A stretch of 64,000 nucleotides of DNA from assembly GCA_020852705.1 (NCBI GenBank), contig JADZAP010000021.1, positions 1-64,000 on the forward strand, read 5' to 3'. The notes beneath the pieces are model-generated. The model made no database searches. It worked only from the letters and a program-made list of their open reading frames with translations, and was not told where the DNA came from. This document shows positions 1-8,889 of the stretch, piece after piece. The position numbers and the translations under genes were made by a program. Within the stretch, counting starts at the first letter, position 1. The number at the start of each line of letters is the position of its first letter. The stretch is from Ignavibacteria bacterium. GTDB lineage: Bacteria; Bacteroidota; Ignavibacteria; Tepidaquicellales; OLB5.

Positions 1-263
1 GTACCGGCAACAGCCGCAAGCGGAACAGAAATTGTATCAAGGGCATTATCTAATACAGGAATATAATATGCGCCAATTTCTGCAATGGTAGCAGTTAAAA
101 ATACTGCAAATGCGGGCCATGAAGACATCCATTCAAATCCGCCACCAATATGAACTATTCCGAGCAGTGAAGCCAAATTGCTTATCAGCAGTGGAACAAA
201 TACGCGGAAGCCGCAGCTTGCTGCAAGTCCCAACCCCAAACAAATTCCTATAGCTATATCCAT
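1..263 (-). CDS. DUF4126 family membrane protein (partial)
   Basis: The reverse strand starts with ATG at 263 and reads open to the left edge, so only the first 87 or so residues are here. The translation opens MDIAIGICLGLGLAASCGFR and continues through an AAxIAEIGAYYIPxLDNxLD-type stretch, which I recognise as the conserved N-terminus of DUF4126. Members are small integral membrane proteins of unknown function. The visible part has two hydrophobic segments joined by a GFEWMSSWPA loop. A terminator at 391-415 separates it from the next gene upstream, so it should have its own promoter in 264-390. The family call is from memory of the signature. Confidence 0.75.
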   Translation of the reverse strand, partial: MDIAIGICLGLGLAASCGFRVFVPLLISNLASLLGIVHIGGGFEWMSSWPAFAVFLTATIAEIGAYYIPVLDNALDTISVPLAAVAG

Positions 264-390
264 ATTATTAAACAATTGAATTATGCAAATATTAACAAAA
301 CAGCATTAATTAAAAATGCACAGATATTTAACAATTAACCCTGCTATAAGTTCCGGTATTTTAAGCATACAGGTTAAACAGATAAAATAA

Positions 391-415
391 AAAAGGAGCT
401 TTTTAAGCTCCTTTT
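391..415 (-). terminator. Rho-independent terminator after the gene at 442-1077
   Basis: An inverted repeat AAAAGGAGCTT / AAGCTCCTTTT with a 3-nt loop. Read on the minus strand it is followed by a T-rich tract (TTTTTTATTTTATC). It lies 27 bp past the stop of the secreted-protein gene and before the DUF4126 gene, so it should end the former transcript. Confidence 0.8.
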
Positions 416-441
416 ACAAATTAAATTTATATTGTTTGAAA

Positions 442-1077
442 TTACTTATTCTTTGTTCTTTCAGTTAAAAAAAGCTTATCACCATCAAGTTTAAAGTTTA
501 AGGTTTCTTTCCATCTTGATTCGGTGTTTTCTTTGAGGTTAAGCTTTAACCCTTTAAGTTCAACTACAATTTTATTATCAGAATTCAGAATCTTTACTTC
601 ATCAAATGTTTTTTCAACAGTAGTTGTAATTGTAGGTTTGCAGTTTTCAATCTGGTTTAAAATCTCTTTATCTTCTCTGAACCATGTACGAAGAAATGAT
701 TTGCTTTCTTCGCTGCACTGGCAGCCCAAATTTAATGCGCTTAATAGCTTGCATTTAATATTCAGCATACTGCCATCTGCATAACACTCATTGCCAATTG
801 TTGAGGCAAGATACCCCAGCACAGCTTTTTCAGAACCGGGAATATTTGCAAAATAGTTTTCATCAAGTTTTAAAACATTTATGTTTTCGTTTAAAGAGGG
901 ATCATAAACATCCTCACGCCAAACTACCTTTTGAAGAGTTTTTGGAGGATAGGAAATTGATACAAATTTATAATCTCCTGATGTGCTATCAGATGCCGCG
1001 GTTTTTTGAAGTATCATACTTAACATTAAAAGCACACCGAAAAATAATAAAAAACTAAAAATCTTTGTATGTTTCAT
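442..1077 (-). CDS. Hypothetical secreted or membrane-anchored protein
   Basis: A 211-residue protein with an N-terminal hydrophobic segment (about residues 7-24) after a lysine-containing n-region, so a signal peptide or anchor. It has no lipobox. The middle holds five cysteines in two groups (NECYADG..., IKCKLL..., GCQCSEES), which could form disulfides outside the cytoplasm. The C-terminal 70 residues look beta-rich and polar. I do not recognise a family. It stands alone, with a terminator downstream and a 218-bp AT-rich gap upstream shared with the divergent KdsC-like gene. Confidence 0.7.
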   Translation of the reverse strand: MKHTKIFSFLLFFGVLLMLSMILQKTAASDSTSGDYKFVSISYPPKTLQKVVWREDVYDPSLNENINVLKLDENYFANIPGSEKAVLGYLASTIGNECYADGSMLNIKCKLLSALNLGCQCSEESKSFLRTWFREDKEILNQIENCKPTITTTVEKTFDEVKILNSDNKIVVELKGLKLNLKENTESRWKETLNFKLDGDKLFLTERTKNK

Positions 1078-1295
1078 AATTTTAACTGTTTTTATTTAAT
1101 TCTACCATTAAATAATTAGCTAAATATAGTAGTTTTATATTTATATATAAGTAACGAAATACGTTATATTTAAAAAATCTATGGTTTATTCTATAATTAT
1201 ATATTTATATAGAATGGATTAAATTATCTCATTCTTTTACATTTATATAATAATTATTTATCAGCAATTTAATATATTATAAAAAAATAAAGAAT

Positions 1296-1796
1296 ATGAA
1301 TGATTTAAATACTATAGATTTTCATAAAATTAGTTATATTTTGATGGATTGTGACGGTGTTCTTACCGATGGTTCATTGCTGTATATGCCAAGCGGCGAG
1401 GTAATAAAAAACTTTCATTCACATGATGGTTACGGAATAGAACAGGGGCATCAACACGGGCTGAAGTTTGTTATAATTTCGGGAAGGTCTGCTGAAGCAA
1501 ACAGGCACCGCGCCAGAAGACTAAAAATAGCAGAGTTATATGAAGACTGTAAGGATAAATGCATAGCTGCTGAGGAAATAGCGCATAAGTATAAAATTGA
1601 TTTTGAAAATTTCTGTTACATTGGAGATGATTTGTTTGATATACCGCTGTTAAAAAGAGTTGGTTTTTCATGTGCTCCGCCGGAGGCAATTGAAGATGTA
1701 CGAAATGCAGTTGATTATATTACAAAAATCTCGGCAGGAAGAGGATGTGTTAGGGAGGTGGTTGATTTAATTTTGAAGAAACAGGGAAAGATGTAA
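1296..1796 (+). CDS. kdsC: KdsC-family HAD phosphatase (3-deoxy-D-manno-octulosonate 8-phosphate phosphatase-like)
   Basis: A 166-residue single-domain HAD phosphatase of the C0 (capless, tetrameric KdsC) type. Motif I is MDCDGVLTDG with D18 as nucleophile and D20 as acid/base. Motif II is the ISGRS serine (S62), the conserved lysine lies near K88, and motif III is GDDLFD at 110-115. The glycine-rich C-terminal tail (GRGCVREVVDLIL) is typical of KdsC. The family makes free KDO for lipopolysaccharide core, so a diderm envelope is implied. At this resolution a KDN- or sugar-specific paralogue cannot be excluded. The other kds genes are not in this window. No clear Shine-Dalgarno precedes the ATG, which is common here. 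Confidence 0.85.
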   Translation: MNDLNTIDFHKISYILMDCDGVLTDGSLLYMPSGEVIKNFHSHDGYGIEQGHQHGLKFVIISGRSAEANRHRARRLKIAELYEDCKDKCIAAEEIAHKYKIDFENFCYIGDDLFDIPLLKRVGFSCAPPEAIEDVRNAVDYITKISAGRGCVREVVDLILKKQGKM

Positions 1797-1809
1797 AATA
1801 CTAAATTAC

Positions 1810-3246
1810 TTAAGCAGAATTATTTCTTAAATCTTTAAATTTTTCCATTACCCAGACCCTTTGAAGAAACCTTTTATTGAAAAGTTTATTTAATGAAAAC
1901 TCTATATTTTGTTTTTCTGATATACTTTCTGAAAATTTATATCTTAACAGCAGTTCCATAGCTTTAATAAATCCAAGGTCAAGATTTATATCGATGGCAG
2001 AGTAATCCTTTTCAGAGAATTTAAGAAATTTTTTATATGTTTTTAAGATAGAGTATATTTCTTCAAACTTATTAAGTTCAAATAAATTTAAAATGCTTAA
2101 AAACCTGATATGATCTTTTACCATTTTGCTTTTGGGTATTATTCTTGCAAGCAAATCCATCGATTCGGTAAGTTTGCCTTCAGCCCTCAGAATACGGGCA
2201 TCAACATACTTTAAAAATGCATCTTTATCAGGGGAGACCAGATTATATTTAAGTTTATTAACAAAATCCTTTACCAAGTCAATTTCTTTTCTGACTAAAC
2301 CATTTATAACAACACTTATAAAGAAAACTATCCCAACGGTATAACTTGTAACGGCAATAAGCTCGGCTTGTTTACGGTAATATTTCCACTTAAGGTCAGC
2401 AAAATGCGGGCGTATATTCTTTTTTGTAACTATATTAAGATATTGAGTTATCAGATAGTATGCTAATAATCTGTCATCTTTATCAAGAAAAATATCAAAT
2501 TCAAAATTATCAATTTTTTCAAGTAATTTTAATGCCTCTTTTTCAGATACCTTAAACAATTGGGCAACATTATTAAAAAGTTCAATGCTTTTATGGTTCT
2601 TAAAGCAGCCCAAACTTGTCATAGTTTCTATTTCCTTCCAAAGCGGATGAGAAAATTCTTTTCCGTAAGCTATTTCTCTCAAAAGATTTACAGGTACTAT
2701 TTTAGAATATGCCGCAGCAAAGCTGTTTAGCAGGCTTGTAACGTGATGCTGATGTACATCATAGCTGTTTGTATTTTCGTAAGATTTAAAAAGAGATACT
2801 ACTCCATCAATATAAAACTTTTCAGTATAAAGTTCATCATTCATAATTTGACTATTAAGCCAGTTAAGTGCAGAACGGTAATGCTTCTGGTAATTTTCAA
2901 TTGCATTTCTGTCGCGAAGTTCATATAGCAGCTTGCGTTTCATTTCTGCTTTATTTTTTACTGTACGATTTATAGCTAGAAAATCTTCAGCTAATCGGTT
3001 AAGGTTTGAAAACAGTTTCCTCATTACCACATCGCTGAATTTTTTTCTTCCGTAAATCCCCGCAAACAGAATTGACCTATCGGGTTCATTGTTTTTGTAA
3101 TTAAATTTATCATTAAGCATTAAAGTAAACAGCTCCGCAGTAGCGGAACTGGTATTAAAATACGGTGAGCGGATAAATTTTTTAAATTTCTTTAATTCAT
3201 CCTTAGAAAATGTTTTGAATATTTTAACAAGATTAGCGCTTTGCAT
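1810..3246 (-). CDS. Hypothetical helical protein, SPYFNT-type paralogue 1
   Basis: A 478-residue soluble protein, rich in Lys, Leu, Phe and Asn and predicted almost all helical. It has no signal peptide or membrane segment. Its N-terminus (FSKDELKKFKKFIRSPYFNT) and the block LAEDFLAIN near residue 90 recur in the 496-residue protein at 36497-37987 (FSNDELK, SPYFNT, LADDFLTIN), so the two are paralogues. The C-terminal two thirds look like TPR-type helix hairpins. I do not know a function. The gene ends 13 bp from the convergent KdsC-like gene with no hairpin terminator between them. Confidence 0.75.
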   Translation of the reverse strand: MQSANLVKIFKTFSKDELKKFKKFIRSPYFNTSSATAELFTLMLNDKFNYKNNEPDRSILFAGIYGRKKFSDVVMRKLFSNLNRLAEDFLAINRTVKNKAEMKRKLLYELRDRNAIENYQKHYRSALNWLNSQIMNDELYTEKFYIDGVVSLFKSYENTNSYDVHQHHVTSLLNSFAAAYSKIVPVNLLREIAYGKEFSHPLWKEIETMTSLGCFKNHKSIELFNNVAQLFKVSEKEALKLLEKIDNFEFDIFLDKDDRLLAYYLITQYLNIVTKKNIRPHFADLKWKYYRKQAELIAVTSYTVGIVFFISVVINGLVRKEIDLVKDFVNKLKYNLVSPDKDAFLKYVDARILRAEGKLTESMDLLARIIPKSKMVKDHIRFLSILNLFELNKFEEIYSILKTYKKFLKFSEKDYSAIDINLDLGFIKAMELLLRYKFSESISEKQNIEFSLNKLFNKRFLQRVWVMEKFKDLRNNSA

Positions 3247-3544
3247 AAGTTAAAATTAATTAAAATTCCCTTAAAAAACACCATAAACCTTTACACAATT
3301 TTTGATAGATACTGAATAAAACTACAATATTTAAGCATATTTTATAAATTTTACTTTCACAAATTGATATATTTTGGTTTGCTATGCTGTGTGTATTAGC
3401 GTAAATTATGTTTGCCATAATCTGCTGTTAGAGGTTAAAGGGTTTATCTGAAAAATAGACTACCGATATAATAAAATTTATTTTAATCATAAATAGGAAT
3501 AACAAAAATAAAAAGCGTTACAAAATTAAAATGGGGAAACAAAA

Positions 3545-5080
3545 ATGAAAAAATTTAAAAATACAGATTTACCAGCGAGCATTACATTTAAGGCAGCTTT
3601 GATTTTGAGTTTTCTAATCTGCAATATTGTATTTGCACAAAACATAACCAACACACTTGGCACAAGTGGTGTATTCAGCTTAAAGTATGGTACAACAACA
3701 TTTTTAGATTTGAACCAGAGCGACAGTATTCTGGATTTGAATTACAAGCTCCGCTTGCCCAATACAACATCATCAAGTACCGGTGTCATTTATAAAGGAG
3801 CAGATAGATTTTTGCATAATTTCGGATTGTGGAATATTTTTCTTGGTATTAATTCCGGTAATTTTACAATGACAGGAGATTACAACACAGCAATGGGTGA
3901 TTATTCACTAAACTCCAACACGACCGGATCTTACAACACGTCAATAGGTTCTTATTCATTGCGCTTCAACACCACAGGATTTTACAACACAGCAATGGGT
4001 TTAAGTTCACTGTACTCCAACACGACCGGATCTTACAACACAGCAATGGGTTATAATTCACTAAACTCCAACACGACCGGACTTTACAACACGGCAATGG
4101 GTTATTCTTCACTAGGCCGCAACACGACCGGATCTTACAACACATCAATAGGTTCTTATTCACTGCGCTACAACACGACAGGACTTCAAAACACAGCAAT
4201 GGGTTATAATTCACTAAGTTTCAACACGACAGGATATAACAACACAGCAATGGGTTATTCTTCACTAAACTCCAACACGACCGGACATTTCAACACAGCA
4301 ATGGGTTATTTTTCACTGTACTCCAACACGACAGGATATAACAACACAGCAATGGGTTATTTTTCACTATACGCCAACACGACCGGACATTCCAACACAG
4401 CTTTGGGTTATTTTTCACTACAAAACAACACAACCGGAAATTCCAACACAGCTTTGGGATGGGAATCGGGTTCAAGCATAACTTCGGGTAATAATCTTAC
4501 ATGCATTGGTTATAATTCCCAGTCTTCAAGCCCTACCGCAACAAACCAAATCACACTTGGAAACAACTTGATTACTTCTCTGCGCTGTAACGTTACTTCA
4601 ATTACTTCGCTTTCAGATGCAAGGGATAAAAAGAACATCCGTGAGCTTACATTGGGGCTGGATTTTATCACGAAGCTCAAACCCCGCCAGTTCAACTGGG
4701 ATAAACGCGAATGGTATGATGAAAATACCTCCGATGGCAGTAAAATGAATGAACTGCCAACAGCAGGGTTCATAGCACAGGAGCTGGATGCAGTTCAAAT
4801 GAGCGAAAATGCCGAGTGGCTTAACCTTGTATTGAAGGATAACCCTGAAAAATGGGAGGCAACCACAGGAAACCTATTGCCTGTTATGGTGAAAGCAATA
4901 CAGGAATTAAAAGCAGAAAAAGATACCGAAATTGCAAAGCTGAAAGTAGAAAACGACAAACTTAAAGAAGAGAACGAAAAACTTAAACAGGTAAACGATG
5001 AACATAATGAACGTCTTGCAAAACTAGAAAAATTAATTATTCCATACACAAACAGCAAATTAACACAGAATTCAAAATGA
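3545..5080 (+). CDS. S74 (endosialidase-chaperone) tail-fibre-like secreted protein with YadA-head-like repeats
   Basis: A 511-residue protein with four parts. A signal peptide ends near ...IVFAQN at residue 32. Residues 111-314 are eleven complete 17-residue repeats of the form GxYNTAMGYxSLxxNTT plus a degenerate twelfth. Next comes a Peptidase_S74 intramolecular chaperone domain with the SDARDKKNI box, where S357 and K362 match the known Ser-Lys autocleavage dyad. The end is a coiled coil (about 452-505). The repeat resembles the left-handed beta-roll of YadA heads, so a trimeric extracellular fibre is inferred. The gene overlaps the following T9SS-cargo gene by ATGA, implying translational coupling. 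Confidence 0.85.
   Translation: MKKFKNTDLPASITFKAALILSFLICNIVFAQNITNTLGTSGVFSLKYGTTTFLDLNQSDSILDLNYKLRLPNTTSSSTGVIYKGADRFLHNFGLWNIFLGINSGNFTMTGDYNTAMGDYSLNSNTTGSYNTSIGSYSLRFNTTGFYNTAMGLSSLYSNTTGSYNTAMGYNSLNSNTTGLYNTAMGYSSLGRNTTGSYNTSIGSYSLRYNTTGLQNTAMGYNSLSFNTTGYNNTAMGYSSLNSNTTGHFNTAMGYFSLYSNTTGYNNTAMGYFSLYANTTGHSNTALGYFSLQNNTTGNSNTALGWESGSSITSGNNLTCIGYNSQSSSPTATNQITLGNNLITSLRCNVTSITSLSDARDKKNIRELTLGLDFITKLKPRQFNWDKREWYDENTSDGSKMNELPTAGFIAQELDAVQMSENAEWLNLVLKDNPEKWEATTGNLLPVMVKAIQELKAEKDTEIAKLKVENDKLKEENEKLKQVNDEHNERLAKLEKLIIPYTNSKLTQNSK
3875..4486 (+). repeat. 51-bp in-frame tandem repeat array (11 full copies and 1 partial)
   Basis: The unit starts GGA...AACACAGCAATGGGT and ends AACACGACC. 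Copies start every 51 bp from 3875. The repeat edges (AACACGACCGGA and AACACAGCAATGGG) are almost invariant at DNA level, while the codons for repeat positions 2-3 and 9-14 vary. This indicates recent duplication or gene conversion inside the coding region. Cysteine-rich ORFs on the opposite strand here are by-products of the repeat. Confidence 0.9.
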
Positions 5081-5847
5081 GAGTAATAATTATATTAATC
5101 TTCATTCTGGTTGTGCTGCTTACATTTATGTCAAAGGCACAGACATACAGCAGTATAACTTATGATGCGGGTACTTCGGTTGAAGTACAGACAAATGCTG
5201 ATGTTTGTGCCGATGATATATTTATCAACGGTACATATTCCGGAGGCGGCACTATCTGCACAGGAGCGCTGCCTGTTACGCTAATTTCACTGGAGTCAAG
5301 AGTATCAAAAAGAGATGTTAAGCTGATTTGGGTTACTGAAAATGAGATAAATAACCGGGGGTTTGATATTGAAAGAAGAAAAGCTGATAATGGCAGCTGG
5401 GAAAAGATATCATTTGTTAAGGGAATGGGCAATACAACAGGGCAAACTATTTATTCATACGACGATAAAAAGCTGAATACAGGTAAATATAAATACCGCC
5501 TTAAACAGATTGATTACAATCAGAATTTTGAATATTACGACCTTGCAAATGATGTAGATATAGGAAAACCGCTGAATTTTGATGTATCACAGAACTATCC
5601 GAATCCTTCAAACCCAAGGTCAAAGATAGATTACGAAATACCTGTAAGCGGAAAGGTAGCCATAAAGATATACAATCTGCTTGGGCAGGAGGTAGTAAGC
5701 ATAATGAATGAAGTAAAGGAAGCGGGATATTATACAGCTGAGTTTGACGGCACAAATCTGGCATCGGGAGTATACATCTACCGTTTAATTGCTGAAGGCG
5801 AAGGAGAGAAATTTGTAAAAACAATGAAGATGGTTTTAGTAAAGTAA
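5077..5847 (+). CDS. T9SS type A sorting domain protein
   Basis: A 256-residue secreted protein. Residues 1-22 are a signal peptide. A short region with NADVCADDIFINGTYSGGG resembles the bacterial VCADD segment common in Ignavibacteria surface proteins. LPVTLISLESRVSKRDVKL then opens a fibronectin-like domain ending KYRLKQIDYN. The last 75 residues are a T9SS C-terminal sorting domain: QNYPNPSNPRSKIDYEIP, KIYNLLGQEV, GVYIYRLIAEG, ending MKMVLVK. In the family this domain directs export and cell-surface attachment and is removed by the PorU sortase. The start overlaps the stop of the S74 gene (ATGA), so both products probably reach the surface together. Confidence 0.85.
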   Translation: MRVIIILIFILVVLLTFMSKAQTYSSITYDAGTSVEVQTNADVCADDIFINGTYSGGGTICTGALPVTLISLESRVSKRDVKLIWVTENEINNRGFDIERRKADNGSWEKISFVKGMGNTTGQTIYSYDDKKLNTGKYKYRLKQIDYNQNFEYYDLANDVDIGKPLNFDVSQNYPNPSNPRSKIDYEIPVSGKVAIKIYNLLGQEVVSIMNEVKEAGYYTAEFDGTNLASGVYIYRLIAEGEGEKFVKTMKMVLVK

Positions 5848-5880
5848 ATTATATTAACTAAATCAATTAAATTTAATAAA

Positions 5881-5994
5881 ATGACTAAAAATTTAATTTT
5901 TGTATTGTTATTATACTTCGTTAATTTTATTGTATTATTTGGGTTTGTATATTTAGTAATTGCAGTATATAAATATATCTTTGTATTAAATTAA
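5881..5994 (+). CDS. Possible 37-residue hydrophobic peptide
   Basis: An ATG ORF of 37 codons with one continuous hydrophobic stretch (LIFVLLLYFVNFIVLFG) and a short Lys-Tyr tail. It lies 33 bp after the T9SS cargo gene on the same strand and before the terminator at 6055-6081. There is no Shine-Dalgarno, and in such AT-rich DNA a Phe/Leu/Ile-rich ORF can arise by chance. Weak candidate. Confidence 0.2.
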   Translation: MTKNLIFVLLLYFVNFIVLFGFVYLVIAVYKYIFVLN

Positions 5995-6054
5995 TAATTA
6001 AAAATATCATATTCATAAAATTTAAATTACATTTTCCTTAAAGCATTTCCCCAA

Positions 6055-6081
6055 AAAAGAGATGATTAAATCATCTCTTTT
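6055..6081. terminator. Bidirectional terminator hairpin
   Basis: A near-perfect palindrome AAAAGAGATGATT-A-AATCATCTCTTTT with A-rich and T-rich flanks. It lies between the plus-strand surface-protein unit and the minus-strand small gene ending at 6115, so it can end transcripts from both sides. Confidence 0.75.
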
Positions 6082-6114
6082 AATTTATATGGATTTAATT
6101 ATTATGGTTTGAGT

Positions 6115-6375
6115 TTAATTTCTAAGCTGATTTAACTTTTCAATAAGCCAATCATAGTACAATGAACCTGCAGTATTTATAATTTCTTTTTCAGCATAAA
6201 ACAACTGTTCTTCTGTTTTATTCTGCTTAAACTTAAAGAGCCGCGAAACATTATTTACAAATCCGGCACATAATGTTTTGTACCTATTGGATATATATTT
6301 ACTGCCCGAAATAAAATGTCTGTATGCATCTATTGCAGATATTAATTCTTCGTTATAATCAAGTTCATTATACAA
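6115..6375 (-). CDS. Hypothetical 86-residue protein
   Basis: A small soluble protein, predicted helical, rich in Tyr, Asn and Lys. No signal peptide, cysteine motif or recognised domain. It lies 63 bp downstream of the TPR histidine kinase gene on the same strand and just before a terminator, so the two are likely co-transcribed. A role as a small partner of the kinase is possible but has no support beyond position. Confidence 0.55.
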   Translation of the reverse strand: MYNELDYNEELISAIDAYRHFISGSKYISNRYKTLCAGFVNNVSRLFKFKQNKTEEQLFYAEKEIINTAGSLYYDWLIEKLNQLRN

Positions 6376-6438
6376 CTTTAACTGCTAAAGCTTAAGAATT
6401 GATAATTTTATAAAATTACTTTGAGAAATGTTTATATA

Positions 6439-8637
6439 TTATTGATTATCAGCAGGAAGTTCAATAAAAAATGATGCTCCCTCTGGGGGTTTACTTTCAC
6501 ACCAAATTCTGCCTCCCAGCATTAAAACAAGTTTCTTAGCAATAGAAAGCCCCAGGCCGGTTGAAATTTCATTTCCCGTTGGCTGAGCACTTAAACGGCT
6601 GAATCTGGTAAAAAGCCTGTTCATATCTTTTGATGTAATCCCCGGACCTTCATCCCTAACATTAAATAAGATATGTGATTTTTTTTTGCCTGCATTAATA
6701 TAAATCTTTTTACCTGGCATGGTAAATTTTAATGCATTTGAAATAAGATTATCAAGCACCTGCGAAAGGGCATCTTCGTCAGTTTTCAGATATAGCTCAG
6801 GTTCAATAGTTTTTACAATTGAAATATTTTTTTCACAAGCATTTGTACTGTTAAGCTCAATAACACTATTTAGAGTTAGTGAAGCATTAATCAAATCTTC
6901 ATTAATTTGCCGCTTACCTGACTCAATCATATTAACATCAAGGAATTTTTCAATCAATTTAAACATTCTATCAGATGCAGTTTCCATTTCTTGTGCAATT
7001 TTACTAATCTGTTCTTTGCTGTATTTATCAATATTGCTGTTTATTTTTTTAGAAAAGACATGAATTCCCGAAAGCGGATTTTTTAGGTCGTGTGCTGCTA
7101 TAGCCATGAACTCATTTTTTTCATCAATTAACCTCATCAATTTACTGTTTACATCTGCAAGTTCAACATTTTTCAGTCTATATATCTCTTTTTCCTGCAG
7201 TGCTATTTTCCGCTCGTTTTCTATAGAAAGATAATGGTTTTTAATTGTTAAACTCTTCAGCTTGCGTTCATATTCAATACTGAAAATGTGTTTTTCAAGG
7301 TTATAGTGCTGCTGCATGTGCTCAATAGCGGCTTGCAGGTTTTCAGAAGCAAGGTAAGCATCATATATCAACTTATGAGCGCGGCTTATATCTTTTTTTG
7401 AATCTCTTGTTTCGGCAATAGTTAACGCCATTAAAAAATTATCAATTGCTATAGCATAATTTTTTTCATAAAAAAACATTTCACCCATTTTTAAATAGGC
7501 GTCGGTTTCGTTAATTATATCTCCAATATCCTGAGATACTCTAAGTCCATTAATATAAAATTCTTTTGCTTTTGTTCCCTCTCCGGTTTTACTGTAAAAA
7601 TCACCAATTAAAAGCAATGCAGCAGCTTTGCCGCTGTGATCATTTATTTCTGAGTTAATATTTAATGCCTTTATTCCGCTTTCAACAGCTTCTCTGTATT
7701 TTTTCATATCACAGTAAACTCTGCCAATATTGTAAAAAGCATTAGCTTCAGCAGCCCTGTTTCCAATTGTACTAAAGATTGCCTGACATTTATTAAGGCA
7801 CTCTAAAGCATCAATATATCTGCCCTTTTTAGAGTGAATAAAAGAAATATTTCCCAGTGCATATCCCGTATCAAGCATATCTTTTTTTTCTTCTGCAATT
7901 TTTAAACTATTAATATAATACTCTAGTGCAGTATCGTAGTCACCTATACTCTGGTAAACTATACCGATATTATTTAACAGGCTTTCAGGAACTGATATAT
8001 TATTTGCGGAGCAGATTTGAATGCTTTTTAAATTGTATTCAAGCGATGAGGTGTAGTCGCCGCTTTCCTGACAAGCAAGGGCAATATTATTTAACACGTC
8101 AACTTCAAATAGTCTGTCATCTGTTTTTTCAACAATACTAAGACATTTATGCAGGTACTCTAGTGCGTATTTGTAATCACTAAGGTTAAGATAAATATTA
8201 CCAATTGAGTTAAGTACTTTTGCTTTGCCGGTTTTATCACTTAACAGGTTATAAATATCAAGTGCTTTTTCAAAATATTGAAAAGCATCATCATAATTAG
8301 AGAGAAGTCTGCTGCTAATACCGGCATTTCTGTATGCAAGAGCAGTACCTTCGGGATAATTTATACTTTGACTTTCAGAAATTACTTCCCTGCATAACTT
8401 TAGTGAGCCAATAATGTTCGTTTTTCTAAGCTCAGCCGCATGACGAAGTTTTTGATGAATTATTTGAAATTTATCTTCCGTGGAAATTTCCGTTAAGTTA
8501 TTATCAATTAAGTTATGGGTTATTGAGCATTTATTATTAAGGTTTTCCTTAATGAAATTAATATCACTTTCATAGTTTTCTGCACCAATATTATTGGAAA
8601 CCAGACTATCCATAAAAAAATTTAAAAATGATTTCAA
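6439..8637 (-). CDS. TPR-repeat sensor histidine kinase (cytoplasmic)
   Basis: A 732-residue kinase. Residues 60-420 hold about nine tetratricopeptide repeats (patterns such as ALEYLHKCLSIVEK and ALEYYINSLKIAEE), followed by a coiled linker. The HisKA domain has H516 in the HDLKNPLSG H-box. The HATPase_c domain has the N-box NLISNALKF (N630, N634), the G1 box DEGPG (D662) and the G2 box GLGLS (694-698). There is no transmembrane segment or signal peptide, so it senses inside the cell, probably through protein contacts of the TPRs. No response regulator adjoins it on this strand. The regulator at 10636 belongs to the divergent kinase but could serve both. Confidence 0.9.
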   Translation of the reverse strand: MKSFLNFFMDSLVSNNIGAENYESDINFIKENLNNKCSITHNLIDNNLTEISTEDKFQIIHQKLRHAAELRKTNIIGSLKLCREVISESQSINYPEGTALAYRNAGISSRLLSNYDDAFQYFEKALDIYNLLSDKTGKAKVLNSIGNIYLNLSDYKYALEYLHKCLSIVEKTDDRLFEVDVLNNIALACQESGDYTSSLEYNLKSIQICSANNISVPESLLNNIGIVYQSIGDYDTALEYYINSLKIAEEKKDMLDTGYALGNISFIHSKKGRYIDALECLNKCQAIFSTIGNRAAEANAFYNIGRVYCDMKKYREAVESGIKALNINSEINDHSGKAAALLLIGDFYSKTGEGTKAKEFYINGLRVSQDIGDIINETDAYLKMGEMFFYEKNYAIAIDNFLMALTIAETRDSKKDISRAHKLIYDAYLASENLQAAIEHMQQHYNLEKHIFSIEYERKLKSLTIKNHYLSIENERKIALQEKEIYRLKNVELADVNSKLMRLIDEKNEFMAIAAHDLKNPLSGIHVFSKKINSNIDKYSKEQISKIAQEMETASDRMFKLIEKFLDVNMIESGKRQINEDLINASLTLNSVIELNSTNACEKNISIVKTIEPELYLKTDEDALSQVLDNLISNALKFTMPGKKIYINAGKKKSHILFNVRDEGPGITSKDMNRLFTRFSRLSAQPTGNEISTGLGLSIAKKLVLMLGGRIWCESKPPEGASFFIELPADNQ

Positions 8638-8889
8638 CTAAACTAATTATAAAATATAAAACCTTTGCTACCCCGTTTCCGTTAGCCCAATACTTTAAAT
8701 CTCCGAAATCCAACAATATCATTATATTAACTAAATTATTGGGTCTATACCATGTTTACGTGAATACTTAAATTTGCTATATCGTTTATTTTCATATTAT
8801 TATAAAACTGTTTTAGAAAAAATTATTTACAAAACCTTTCGATAGGTAAAATATTTATAAAATCATCTTAATTATAGATTAAGTTTTAA

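Noticed and set aside
3966-4475. Cysteine-rich minus-strand ORFs across the 51-bp repeats
   Set aside because: Their repetitive LLCCKIRSCW pattern is the complement of the Asn-Thr-Ala-Met repeat codons; no start signal and no independent support.
3875-4486. Regular repeats considered as a CRISPR array
   Set aside because: The units are contiguous and in frame, without unrelated spacers, and encode a known fibre repeat.
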